A stretch of DNA of 64,000 nt from Spirochaetae bacterium HGW-Spirochaetae-1 (GTDB lineage: Bacteria; Spirochaetota; UBA4802; UBA5550). Location of the stretch: positions 190,080-254,079 of the forward strand of contig PGXY01000009.1 of NCBI GenBank assembly GCA_002839375.1. Direction: 5' to 3'. The notes beneath the pieces were generated by a model. It was not told the DNA's origin, searched no databases, and saw nothing but the letters and a program-made list of their open reading frames with translations. This document shows, piece by piece, positions 37,958 to 46,328 of this stretch (positions are counted from its first letter, which is position 1; every line of letters begins with the position of its first letter). The position numbers were made by a program, and so were the translations under genes.

Positions 37958-39058
37958 TCAGGCCATTTCTATAAGTGATAAGACCAGTCTTGTCCCGTTT
38001 ACCAGATCTTTTATGTCAATGTATTCTCCTGTCGTATGGACCTTCTGCATGCCGCAGGACAGGTTGATGGCCTTTATACCGGCCCTGTTGAGTATATTGG
38101 TGTCACTTCCTCCGCCGGAAATCTCAAATTCCGGCTTGATGCCGATATTCGTAAGGGCTTTGCAGGTATATTTTGCTATGTCTGATTCTTCGCTGATCGA
38201 GAAGCCGGGGTATTCCAGTTCGCGGTGAATAACGGCTCTGGCACCTGCTTTTTTTGTTAAATCGCTGATGGTTTCGCGTATCGTTTTTTCCACCATGAGC
38301 ATTTTCTTCTTGTCGATGGAGCGGACTTCAAGTTTGCAGTATGCTTCCTCTGCCACGATATTGGTTGCTCTTCCGCCGGAAATAATTCCCACATTCATAG
38401 TGGTGACATCGTCGATTCTTCCATTGGGGAGTGCGGCAATAATTGCCGCGAGAACAGAAATGGCGCTGATACCTTTTTCCGGCTCCATCCCTGCGTGGGC
38501 GGCCTTTCCTTCTATGGTGATTTCCATTGACGAATGATAGGGGGCTTTAATCACAATTTTACCCACTCGACCGCCGCTATCGAAGACAAAGGCCCGTTTT
38601 GATTTGATCAGGCTCATATCAAAATTTTTTATGCCGAGGAGGCCCAGCTCTTCAGCGCATGAAAGCAGTATTTCCACCGGTCCGTGGGGAAGTTTGGTTT
38701 CCCTGGCAATTTCAAGGGCCTCGATGAACATGGCTATGGCCGCTTTGTCATCGCTGCCGAGGATGGAATTTCCATCAGACATGATTCTATTTCCGTTTAT
38801 GACTGGTTTGATTGAATCACAGGGAACCACTGTGTCAGTGTGCGCCGAAAGGAGAATTGGTTTCTTTTCGGATGTGCCGCGGGCCGTAGCCAGCAGATTA
38901 AAGGAGTCGCTGCAGGCATGCTTTTTATAGGGTATTCCCAGGGCGGTAAATCGATCCGTAATATAATCCAGTACTTCATGCTCCTTCCATGACGGAGAGG
39001 ATATGGAAGCCAGTTCCATGAATGTCGAAATGAGCCTTTCTTTATTAATTGGATGCAT
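37958..39058 (-). CDS. M20 family metallopeptidase (tripeptidase-like)
   Basis: 366 residues, zinc exopeptidase. Zinc-ligand motifs appear in order: SAHTDTVVP, ILGSDDKAAIAMF, CAEELGLLG (catalytic Glu and ligand), VFDSGG and, at the C-terminus, ISGGGSDTN with the final His in KVHTTGEYID. The Glu-Glu pair and dimerisation domain follow PepT-like proteins. It probably cleaves di- or tripeptides or an aminoacylated substrate. A good ribosome site AAAGGAG precedes the ATG. Confidence 0.9.
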   Translation of the reverse strand: MHPINKERLISTFMELASISSPSWKEHEVLDYITDRFTALGIPYKKHACSDSFNLLATARGTSEKKPILLSAHTDTVVPCDSIKPVINGNRIMSDGNSILGSDDKAAIAMFIEALEIARETKLPHGPVEILLSCAEELGLLGIKNFDMSLIKSKRAFVFDSGGRVGKIVIKAPYHSSMEITIEGKAAHAGMEPEKGISAISVLAAIIAALPNGRIDDVTTMNVGIISGGRATNIVAEEAYCKLEVRSIDKKKMLMVEKTIRETISDLTKKAGARAVIHRELEYPGFSISEESDIAKYTCKALTNIGIKPEFEISGGGSDTNILNRAGIKAINLSCGMQKVHTTGEYIDIKDLVNGTRLVLSLIEMA

Positions 39059-39094
39059 AAAATCTCCTTTATAAATATTAATGACCTTATTGTA

Positions 39095-41590
39095 TCAGGA
39101 CAGGCTTGTCTTGAATTTTTTAATTCTGACCGAATACTCGTCGATAAGATGATCGCGTTTTTCCATGGTGTCACCCTCGGCATAGAGATGCAGGATGGGC
39201 TGTGTTGCGTCGGGAAGGACCAGTATCCAGGAGTCTTCTTCTGAAATTTTTATTCCATCGATCAATTCGATCTTTGATGGATCCGTATCGGCCGTGAGCA
39301 TTCTCATGACCGCGGCTTTTTCCTCGGAGGTGCACGGAATAGTTATGTTCACCAGATTGCTTTTTGGAAGTGAATCCTTAATTTCATGGAGGGATTTATC
39401 CTCGAGTGCCAGGAATTTCATAACCCGGAGAAATGTAATCATGGGATCATAAGCCTGTTCAAGGTAGGGATACCGGCCGCCGTCCTCATCTCCGTAGAAT
39501 ATGTCAGTCACATTCTGCGGTGCCTTTGTCTTTGAACTGATTCGGTTGACTGTGCCGTTATTGGCAATAATCATTTTCTCTATGGTCCTTGATGTAGTTA
39601 CGGGGACGTTGATTGTCTCTGTGTCTTTGTATTTAAGATAATAAAGTGATAGAATGAGACTGACATCGTCATCGGTGAGGATGTTCCCCAGCTCGTCGAT
39701 GATGCTGACGTTTATTCCATGGGGGCCGATCATAACGCCTATATCCCGGTTGATTTTTGCCATTCTGACAATATTGTTTACCGCTTTCCTGGTTGCGGTT
39801 TTTGTATCTTCTTCACCGGCGAATCTCTTCATCTGTCCGCGCATCAATGTTGTTTCGAATCCGAAGTCATCGAGCAAATCGGGGAATACGTGTGATGCCG
39901 TACCGTGAAAACAGTCCAGGATGATTTTCCATCGTTTCTTTCTGAGAACTGCAGCATCAACATAATTCTTCACATTTTTGATATACGATTCGATGTGGTG
40001 CGCGGGATAAATGACCTGACCCGTTTCAAATGCCTCTTTACGTGGAAAGTCTCCGCGGTAAAATATGTTTTCTATTTTTTTTTCAGTGTTGGGTGAAATC
40101 TCGAATCCATGTTTGTCGAATAGCCGTATCTGAATGAATTGGAGCCCTGTCAGGGGTGAAATTTGTATGTAACAGCCCATGTCTGCCTTGACGAACCGGG
40201 TTGAATACCGGTTGATGGGCACAGACTCAACCTCCATATCATAGACATCGACGCCCATGGAAAGAAGTCCCGAAATGAAGGGTTGCATTATTATGTGGGA
40301 AGCTGTCGTGGTGTCCTTGCTGACGATTATTTTCGCGTTTTTTCCCAGGTAAGCGCCCAGGGCCGAACCGAGTTTTGCGCTGAATTCAGGCGTTATCTTT
40401 ATATTAAAGGTTCCCACGATTCCTTCGGTGCTGAACAGTGTCTTCTTCTCGGTCTGCCCCCATATAAGATCCGTGTTGAGCCTTGTCCCATCCTCGATGA
40501 TCTTGTCGGGCCATACGCGCGTTCCTGCCGGTATATAAACATTGTTGCCCAGCAGGCAGTCATCGCTTACGACGGCGCCTTCATTGACCGAGACATTCTC
40601 CTGGAGTACGCATCGTTTGCCGATCAGGGCGCCCCGCAGCTCGCTTTTGGGCCCGATGATTGTGCTGTGAAGTATGACGCTTCTTCTGATCGAAGCGCTC
40701 TCTTCAATGACGCAGTTGTTGCCGATGACGGAGAATTCCGCTATTTCGGCGCCCTTTTTGACCCGGACAAAATCGCCGAGAAGAACCGGTCCCTTGATAA
40801 CCGATTCGGGATCGATCTCCACGTCTTTGCCCACCCATATCCTGTTGCTTATCTTTGTACCGGGCATCTGGATTTTCACAAGTCCGTCGAGAATGTCGTG
40901 ATGTACGTCCCTGTAGGAAGTGAGATTTCCCACGTCGCACCAGTACCCCTCGGCTATGTACCCGTAGAGCGGGATATTTTTTTTGCGCAGCAGGGGGAAA
41001 AGGTCTATGGAGAAGTCGTATTTACTGTCCTTCGGCACATACCGGTTGATGATATCGGGCTCTATGACATACATGCCCGTGTTAGCCGTATCGCTGAAAA
41101 CCTCACTCCAGGAAGGTTTTTCCTGGAATTTTTCAATGAGTCCCTCGCTATCGGTAATTACGATACCGTATTCCGTGGGAGTATTTACGCGGTTCAGGAT
41201 GATGGTGAAAGGAGATTTTTTTTCACGGTGATAAGCCAGGATGGCCGTAATATCAAAGTCGATAATGCCATCGCCGCTGAGAACGAGAAGAGTGTCGTCA
41301 TGCTTTCCCATGGCCTGCTTAACGCCGCCGGCTGTACCCAGGGGAGTCTCTTCAACGGAATATGAGATGTTGACATCCCAATCCGAACCATCTGTAAAAT
41401 AGTTCTGGATATTGTCGGGCAGATAAAAAAGGCTGATGGTGATATCGACGATTCCATGGCTTTTCAGCAGGTTCAGGGCATGTTCTATAACGGGCTTGTT
41501 TATGACAGGGATCATCGGTTTCGCCCTGTTGCAAGTGAGTGGTCTGAGTCGTGTCCCTTCTCCTCCTGCCATTATGACTGCTCTGATCAT
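39095..41590 (-). CDS. Nucleotidyltransferase (mannose-1-P guanylyltransferase-like) fused to degenerate phosphomannomutase
   Basis: 831 residues in three parts. Residues ~1-235 are a nucleotidyltransferase with GGEGTRLRPLT and metal-binding SGDGIIDFD. Residues ~245-370 are left-handed beta-helix hexapeptide repeats. Residues ~380-831 have the phosphomannomutase fold but not its chemistry: the metal loop DGDxDR reads GPHGIN, and the TASHNP region reads YIQISPLTG, keeping only a Ser. The first domain probably makes GDP-mannose or a related nucleotide sugar for surface polysaccharide. The last is likely regulatory. Confidence 0.8.
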   Translation of the reverse strand: MIRAVIMAGGEGTRLRPLTCNRAKPMIPVINKPVIEHALNLLKSHGIVDITISLFYLPDNIQNYFTDGSDWDVNISYSVEETPLGTAGGVKQAMGKHDDTLLVLSGDGIIDFDITAILAYHREKKSPFTIILNRVNTPTEYGIVITDSEGLIEKFQEKPSWSEVFSDTANTGMYVIEPDIINRYVPKDSKYDFSIDLFPLLRKKNIPLYGYIAEGYWCDVGNLTSYRDVHHDILDGLVKIQMPGTKISNRIWVGKDVEIDPESVIKGPVLLGDFVRVKKGAEIAEFSVIGNNCVIEESASIRRSVILHSTIIGPKSELRGALIGKRCVLQENVSVNEGAVVSDDCLLGNNVYIPAGTRVWPDKIIEDGTRLNTDLIWGQTEKKTLFSTEGIVGTFNIKITPEFSAKLGSALGAYLGKNAKIIVSKDTTTASHIIMQPFISGLLSMGVDVYDMEVESVPINRYSTRFVKADMGCYIQISPLTGLQFIQIRLFDKHGFEISPNTEKKIENIFYRGDFPRKEAFETGQVIYPAHHIESYIKNVKNYVDAAVLRKKRWKIILDCFHGTASHVFPDLLDDFGFETTLMRGQMKRFAGEEDTKTATRKAVNNIVRMAKINRDIGVMIGPHGINVSIIDELGNILTDDDVSLILSLYYLKYKDTETINVPVTTSRTIEKMIIANNGTVNRISSKTKAPQNVTDIFYGDEDGGRYPYLEQAYDPMITFLRVMKFLALEDKSLHEIKDSLPKSNLVNITIPCTSEEKAAVMRMLTADTDPSKIELIDGIKISEEDSWILVLPDATQPILHLYAEGDTMEKRDHLIDEYSVRIKKFKTSLS

Positions 41591-41718
41591 GCATATTCTC
41601 CTGCTTATTGTTTGCGTGGGGAAGTTTATAGTATGCCTTGTTTCGAACGGCGTGTCAACAAAAAACCGCTGAATTGCATTCCAATTTGAATGATTGATTT
41701 ATTAATAAAATATTTGAC

Positions 41719-42486
41719 ATGGCTCATGCTTTTACCGTCAAATCGCAACAAATGAAATCTCAAATGATATATACTCTGCTTTTGGGGCCAATCCTGTGGA
41801 TTTCCCTGCTGCTGGGCGTCACCGGCATTGTGCTGAAGATTATCCGGCTCCTGCGCATGTCCTCTGCAACTGATACGCCTGGAGAGTGTGCTGCTCCGGC
41901 ATTGGGAGTATGGTCTGTCCCGGGCGGGACTGCGGGGTCCACCGCGCTGTTATCTACACGCATCCGCATTACTGTTAAAAATTCTCTCCTGGGCAGGGAT
42001 CCTTTTCTGGCCGCTGCGACCATGGTGTTTCATGGATGCCTCATCGCAACTCCACTGTTTTTAATGGCCCATAATGTACTGCTTTTCCAGTCGTGGCGCC
42101 TGCGCATAGTATCAATGCCCGAGGCTCTTTCCGATGTTCTTGCCATTACAGTGATCGTTTCTGCATTCCTGCTCCTGCTGCGAAGGATTTTTCTGAAAAG
42201 GGTCAGGATGCTTACATCATTCGGAGATCACGCTGCTCTGACCGCCGCAGTCGCACCATTTGTTACGGGAATGCTCGCCTATCATCAGACGGGTCCCTAT
42301 GATTTGATGATCATTCTTCACATTCTCAGTGGTGAGATTCTGATAATCGCGCTGGGATGGACAAGACTTTCCCACCCGGTCTTTTTTCTTTTTTCCCGTT
42401 TTATGATCGGCAGTGAATATGCCCTGGGCGGCGGGAGGCGGAGCTGGATGAGCAGTGCAAAGACGAGGGAAGGGTTGTATGGATGA
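41719..42486 (+). CDS. NarI/TmcC-like haem b membrane subunit
   Basis: 255 residues with five hydrophobic helices. It resembles the respiratory nitrate reductase gamma/DsrM/TmcC group of haem b quinone-linked subunits. Candidate axial His are H105 and H118 in one helix and H201 and H219 in a later one (LHILSGEILII and RLSHPVFFLFSR), the spacing seen in that group. ATG 41719 is the longest start; no clear ribosome site, and 41752 or 41764 are possible. The HdrC-like gene overlaps its end by eight bases, so the two are coupled. Confidence 0.75.
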   Translation: MAHAFTVKSQQMKSQMIYTLLLGPILWISLLLGVTGIVLKIIRLLRMSSATDTPGECAAPALGVWSVPGGTAGSTALLSTRIRITVKNSLLGRDPFLAAATMVFHGCLIATPLFLMAHNVLLFQSWRLRIVSMPEALSDVLAITVIVSAFLLLLRRIFLKRVRMLTSFGDHAALTAAVAPFVTGMLAYHQTGPYDLMIILHILSGEILIIALGWTRLSHPVFFLFSRFMIGSEYALGGGRRSWMSSAKTREGLYG

Positions 42487-42865
42487 TATGGTCAAAAAGG
42501 TCGATGCGGCCCTGGTGAAGAGTATGCTTCGTCAGAAGGAATACATGCGGGATTTCCTTTCGGTATGTGCCTCATGCGGGGCCTGCTCGGGCAGCTGTTT
42601 CCATTTCCGGAACCACGGCGATCCCCGCAGCACGCCGTCTTTCAAAGCCATGCGTTCGCTGGGACTCATGTTCAAAAAAGGGCGAAGGCTCACTATGGAT
42701 GACCTGGAGGAAATGAAGGATCTTATCTGGGGTAAATGCGTTCTCTGCCGCCGATGCTATTGTCCCATGGGCATCGATGTTTCATCCATGATCGCCTGGG
42801 CCCGGTCGATCTGCCGCGTGCACGGAGTCAGCGAGGATTATGAAAAAGGACCGAAGGGGATATGA
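42479..42865 (+). CDS. HdrC-like double [4Fe-4S] protein
   Basis: 128 residues. First cluster motif is CASCGACSGSC (residues 30-40); the second is CVLCRRCYCP (87-96), in which the last Cys gap is one residue instead of three, an unusual spacing. There is no Cys-rich CCG domain as in HdrD or TmcB, so this is only the electron-transfer part. GGGAAGGG precedes the ATG, which overlaps the previous gene. It probably shuttles electrons between the membrane haem b subunit and a cytoplasmic partner, here most simply MetVF. Confidence 0.8.
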   Translation: MDDMVKKVDAALVKSMLRQKEYMRDFLSVCASCGACSGSCFHFRNHGDPRSTPSFKAMRSLGLMFKKGRRLTMDDLEEMKDLIWGKCVLCRRCYCPMGIDVSSMIAWARSICRVHGVSEDYEKGPKGI

Positions 42866-43278
42866 CCGCGGAAAGAACATTGATTTGCATTTACATACTG
42901 ATTTTTGCCATGACCTGTGTCCTCATGGCGCAGTCTGATACTATCATCCTCAATAATGAGGGATATTATAATGATAAACAGCGGCCTTCCGTATCATTCC
43001 CTCACGGCCTTCACATGGCCGTCGTGCCCGAATGTCGCTCCTGCCATCACATTTTTCAAAAAGGTGTGAACGTTCTGGAAGAGTCAGTGCTTGTGGCTGA
43101 GAACGAGAACATCCGTTGCGTACACTGCCATGGAGATGGGAAAAACAATCATGGCCAGCGCATCATGGATGCCTACCATGTGCAGTGTCTGGGGTGCCAT
43201 CGCCTCATGCAGAAAAAGAAGAAAAAGGCAGGACCGCTGATGTGTGGGGCATGTCATAGAAAAAAGGATATACGTTGA
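42862..43278 (+). CDS. Periplasmic four-haem cytochrome c3 family protein
   Basis: 138 residues with a signal peptide (CIYILIFAMTCVLMAQ) so it is exported. Four CxxCH haem motifs lie at residues 58-62, 86-90, 109-113 and 128-132. His48 and His51 in FPHGLHM match the distal ligand pattern of class III cytochromes. The start overlaps the previous stop by four bases (ATGA). With the haem b and Fe-S subunits it forms a transmembrane electron path. Type I or type II c3 cannot be told apart. Confidence 0.85.
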   Translation: MTAERTLICIYILIFAMTCVLMAQSDTIILNNEGYYNDKQRPSVSFPHGLHMAVVPECRSCHHIFQKGVNVLEESVLVAENENIRCVHCHGDGKNNHGQRIMDAYHVQCLGCHRLMQKKKKKAGPLMCGACHRKKDIR

Positions 43279-43297
43279 TTTCTGAAAGGAGAACGGC

Positions 43298-43960
43298 ATG
43301 ATAATCGCCCACATTAAACCCATTGAAGAGATCATGAAAATGATCACGGGGCATAAAAAAATTCTTCTCGCCGGGTGTGCCGGATGTACGGCCGTGTGCA
43401 TGGCCGGCGGACAGCGCGAGGTGGATGAACTGGCCATACGTCTACGGTCCGAAATAAGCGGAGTTGATATAAAAAGATACACGGTGGAACGGCAGTGCGA
43501 AAGGGATTTTGTCGAAGAGCTGGGACCTTTCGTACAGAAGAGCGACGCGGTTCTTTCCATGGCATGCGGTGCCGGAGTCCAATTCGTTGCAGCGCGATAT
43601 CCCCGGCTTCCCGTGTTTCCGGCCCTCAACACTCTTTTTACCGGAGTCAACCGGGACCTGGGATGGTACGAGGAAAACTGCCGTTCCTGCGGCGACTGCC
43701 AGCTTGCCTGGACCGGCGGTATCTGTCCCGTAACGAGATGCGCCAAGAGTATTTTCAATGGTCCCTGCGGTGGTTCCGAGAAGGGTATGTGCGAAGTCAA
43801 TCCATCGTCGGAGTGTGCCTGGTGCGCCATCTACGAAAGGCTCAAGGCGCAGGGCAGGCTGGAGGATATTCTGTCCGTACGGGAACCCATGATATGGAAA
43901 AACCAGGTTCCGCGCACCCTGGTGCTGGAACGATTTGCGGCAAAACGGAGGAACAGCTAA
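43298..43960 (+). CDS. metV: MetV, methylene-tetrahydrofolate reductase zinc/Fe-S subunit
   Basis: 220 residues matching the MTHFR C-terminal family (MetV), the partner of MetF in acetogens. Cys-rich motifs are AGCAGCTAVCMAGG near residue 28 and a C-terminal CRSCGDC ... CPVTRCAKS ... GPCGG ... CEVN ... CAWCAIY region that binds clusters or zinc. It starts 19 bases after the cytochrome c3 gene and ends two bases before the metF start, so all five genes form one unit. It is thought to pass electrons to MetF. Confidence 0.85.
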   Translation: MIIAHIKPIEEIMKMITGHKKILLAGCAGCTAVCMAGGQREVDELAIRLRSEISGVDIKRYTVERQCERDFVEELGPFVQKSDAVLSMACGAGVQFVAARYPRLPVFPALNTLFTGVNRDLGWYEENCRSCGDCQLAWTGGICPVTRCAKSIFNGPCGGSEKGMCEVNPSSECAWCAIYERLKAQGRLEDILSVREPMIWKNQVPRTLVLERFAAKRRNS

Positions 43961-43961
43961 G

Positions 43962-44885
43962 ATGAAGACGGGAAGCAGGCTGGAGTCCCTTCTCGATGCA
44001 GGCGAATTCGTGGTTACGGGGGAACTGGGGCCGCCGCGGGGGAACGACGCCGCAGTAATTCGCGAAAAAGGGGAAATGCTGCGCGGCGTTGTCGATGCTG
44101 TGAATATAACCGATAACCAAACCGCCATAGTGCGCATGTCAAGCATAGCCGCTGCCTCTATCCTCGCCGGAATGGGCATTGAACCGGTGATGCAGATGAC
44201 CGCCCGGGACCGAAACCGTATCGCCATCCAGAGCGATGTCCTGGGGGCCTCGGCACTGGGCATCCGTAACATCCTCTGTATAAGCGGTGATCACCAGTCC
44301 TTCGGGAACCAGCAGTGCTGCAGGAATGTGTACGATGTGGATTCCATCCAGATGCTGGGCATGGTTAAAAGAATGCGCGATGAAGGGAAGGTTCTGGGCA
44401 GTGATGATGAACTCAGGGGCAGGCCGGGGATGTTCATCGGGGCCGCGGCGAATCCCTTTGCGGAACCCTTTGAAATGCGTCCCCTGCGCCTTAAAAAGAA
44501 AGTGGATGCCGGCGCAGATTTTATACAGACGCAATGCATTTTCGATATGAAAAGGTTCAGGGATTACATGAAGGTCGTCGTGGACATGGGACTTCATGAG
44601 AGATGCCATATTCTGGCCGGCATCATGCCCCTGAAATCGGCGGGTATGGCACGATACATGGCAGAGCAGGTGCCCGGTGTAACTGTTCCGGAGCATCTTA
44701 TAAGGAGGATGGCCGGTGTCACAAAAGAAAAAGCCGCCGAAGAGGGAATCGCCATCTGCTGTGAGATAGTTGATGAACTCAGGGCCATAGATGGGATCAA
44801 GGGAATCCACCTCATGGCCATTGAATGGGAGCATCGTGTATCGCAGATTCTTGAAAAAGCGAAACTTCTGAAGCAGCGAGGCTGA
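43962..44885 (+). CDS. metF: Methylene-tetrahydrofolate reductase (MetV-associated)
   Basis: Reversible reduction of methylene- to methyl-tetrahydrofolate. 307 residues from ATG 43962, with GGAGG ten bases before. The FAD-binding TIM barrel shows GELGPPRGNDAA, NITDNQTAIVRM, CISGDHQS, FIQTQCIFD and GIMPLKSAGMARYM. An earlier frame extension to 43935 overlaps metV and is not used. Lacks an NADH-binding extension, so its electrons probably come through MetV and the Fe-S/cytochrome subunits. Confidence 0.9.
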   Translation: MKTGSRLESLLDAGEFVVTGELGPPRGNDAAVIREKGEMLRGVVDAVNITDNQTAIVRMSSIAAASILAGMGIEPVMQMTARDRNRIAIQSDVLGASALGIRNILCISGDHQSFGNQQCCRNVYDVDSIQMLGMVKRMRDEGKVLGSDDELRGRPGMFIGAAANPFAEPFEMRPLRLKKKVDAGADFIQTQCIFDMKRFRDYMKVVVDMGLHERCHILAGIMPLKSAGMARYMAEQVPGVTVPEHLIRRMAGVTKEKAAEEGIAICCEIVDELRAIDGIKGIHLMAIEWEHRVSQILEKAKLLKQRG

Positions 44886-44893
44886 AGGAATGA

Positions 44894-45418
44894 TCAGTAG
44901 GAAAAAACGACTTTGCCGTTGATGGCGTCTCCGGTGAAAAGACCAAGTTCACGGCTGTCCGAGGGAATGTCCAGATTGTCATTGAGCAGGAAATACTCGC
45001 CCCGTTTCAATTTCACTGCCACCATGTTGTCCCTGCTGGTGAAGTTCATGGGGAATATTCTTGCGTCACGGGAAATCGTCTTCCAGGGAAAGACTATTTT
45101 TTTATTATCAACATAAATGATCTTCTGCCGTATTTCAACAGTGTTCCCTTCCAGGGCAATAACTCTTTTAAGGAAGTATCGTCCTTTTTCCCCGGGGCTT
45201 TCCGCCAGGACAACATCGCCGGTCACGGGCGTGATATGCTTTAGAACAATAACATGGCGGCCCTTTTCCAGCGATGGTTCCATGGCTGTATCGTGTACTG
45301 TGACAGGGACAATAAATATCCTCGACAGGAGAAAACCCGCCAGTATTCCTGCCAGAGCTATAAGTATTTTTGCCGGTGTATTAATGATTGATGTATCGAT
45401 GTTATCGGAGCGGCTCAT
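44894..45418 (-). CDS. Signal-peptidase-I-like protein with Ser nucleophile replaced
   Basis: 174 residues of the S26 leader peptidase family with an N-terminal membrane helix (ILIALAGILAGFLLSRIFIV). In the box that normally reads Ser-Met-x-Pro, the sequence is TAMEPSL, with Ala45 in place of the nucleophilic Ser; the codon is GCC. The general-base Lys is present at 84 (YFLKRVIALEGN), and the conserved GDVV box is intact. It therefore looks like a catalytically dead homologue or one using another residue. Divergently flanked by two metF genes on either strand. Confidence 0.8.
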   Translation of the reverse strand: MSRSDNIDTSIINTPAKILIALAGILAGFLLSRIFIVPVTVHDTAMEPSLEKGRHVIVLKHITPVTGDVVLAESPGEKGRYFLKRVIALEGNTVEIRQKIIYVDNKKIVFPWKTISRDARIFPMNFTSRDNMVAVKLKRGEYFLLNDNLDIPSDSRELGLFTGDAINGKVVFSY

Positions 45419-45470
45419 AGTAATTTAACTTTCTCTGCAACGGTATTAAAAAGTCAAAACATTTTTACGG

Positions 45471-46328
45471 TTACAATCCCAATGCATCCATAATGCGTGT
45501 AACTGCCATGGATTTGTTGATGGTGTAGATATGAAAACCGGGCACCCCCCATGTTTTAAGTTCATGACACTGTTCAATGGAATAATCCAGTCCCGCTTCA
45601 CAAATGGAATCCTTAGAACCGCAGCTCTTGAGAATGCCAAGAAGTCTGTCGGGAACCGATGCTCCACACAGGCCTGTAATTTTCTGGATCTGTGCCAGGC
45701 TTGTCACGGGCATGATACCGGGAATAATAGGCACTCCTATGCCTTTTTTTTCAACACTGTCCATGAAATCGTAAAAAGCATCATTATTATAAAACAACTG
45801 GGTGATGATGAATTGCGCTCCGGCGTCGACCTTTTTTTTAAGATTATCAATATCCGTATCCAGGTCCGGAGCCTCCAGGTGCCCTTCAGGATAACCTGCC
45901 GCTGCAATGGTAAAACCATTGATGCTTTTTATGAAATCGATGAGTTCGCTGGCATGGGAAAAACCGTCGGGATGCGGTGTAAACCTGCTTTCCCCTACGG
46001 GAGGGTCGCCTCGCAGGGCAAGGATATTTTCTATTCCATGGGATTTGACCTCCTGAAGGTACGCTTCGATTTCATTTTTTCCTGCTCCCACACAGGTGAA
46101 ATGCACCAGGGGAGGAATGCCATACTTGTCCCGTACTTTAAGAGCGATTTCCAGGGTCTTTACCCTGGTCGTACCACCGGCTCCGTAGGTGACAGAAACG
46201 AAATCGGGTTTGTGCGAGGACAGAATATCGAGCTCTTTCCAGAGATTTTTTTCTCCCTCGGCTGTTTTTGGTGGGAAAATTTCGAAGGATACGGCAAATT
46301 TATTATTATAGAGAGTATTCAGTCGCAT
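45471..46328 (-). CDS. metF: Methylene-tetrahydrofolate reductase (methionine pathway)
   Basis: 285 residues from ATG 46328 (AGGA seven bases upstream). Canonical MetF features: SFEIFPPKTAEGE near the N-terminus, FVSVTYGAGGTTR, ALRGDPPVGESRF, QLFYNNDAF and IPGIMPVTSLAQI. This stands alone, without a MetV, and fits the ordinary NAD(P)H-dependent enzyme that supplies methyl-THF to methionine synthase. It is a different type from the MetV-linked copy at 43962. Confidence 0.93.
   Translation of the reverse strand: MRLNTLYNNKFAVSFEIFPPKTAEGEKNLWKELDILSSHKPDFVSVTYGAGGTTRVKTLEIALKVRDKYGIPPLVHFTCVGAGKNEIEAYLQEVKSHGIENILALRGDPPVGESRFTPHPDGFSHASELIDFIKSINGFTIAAAGYPEGHLEAPDLDTDIDNLKKKVDAGAQFIITQLFYNNDAFYDFMDSVEKKGIGVPIIPGIMPVTSLAQIQKITGLCGASVPDRLLGILKSCGSKDSICEAGLDYSIEQCHELKTWGVPGFHIYTINKSMAVTRIMDALGL

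Noticed and set aside
40283-41365. 360-codon plus-strand frame opposite the nucleotidyltransferase fusion
   Set aside because: Long only because it is antisense to a well-supported gene; no motif, signal or ribosome site.
41714-41719. TTGACA overlapping the first ATG of the haem b subunit gene
   Set aside because: No -10 box follows at 16 to 18 bases, so it is not called as a promoter.
43084-44272. Long minus-strand frames opposite metV and metF
   Set aside because: Shadow frames of the GC-rich plus-strand genes, without family motifs or start signals.
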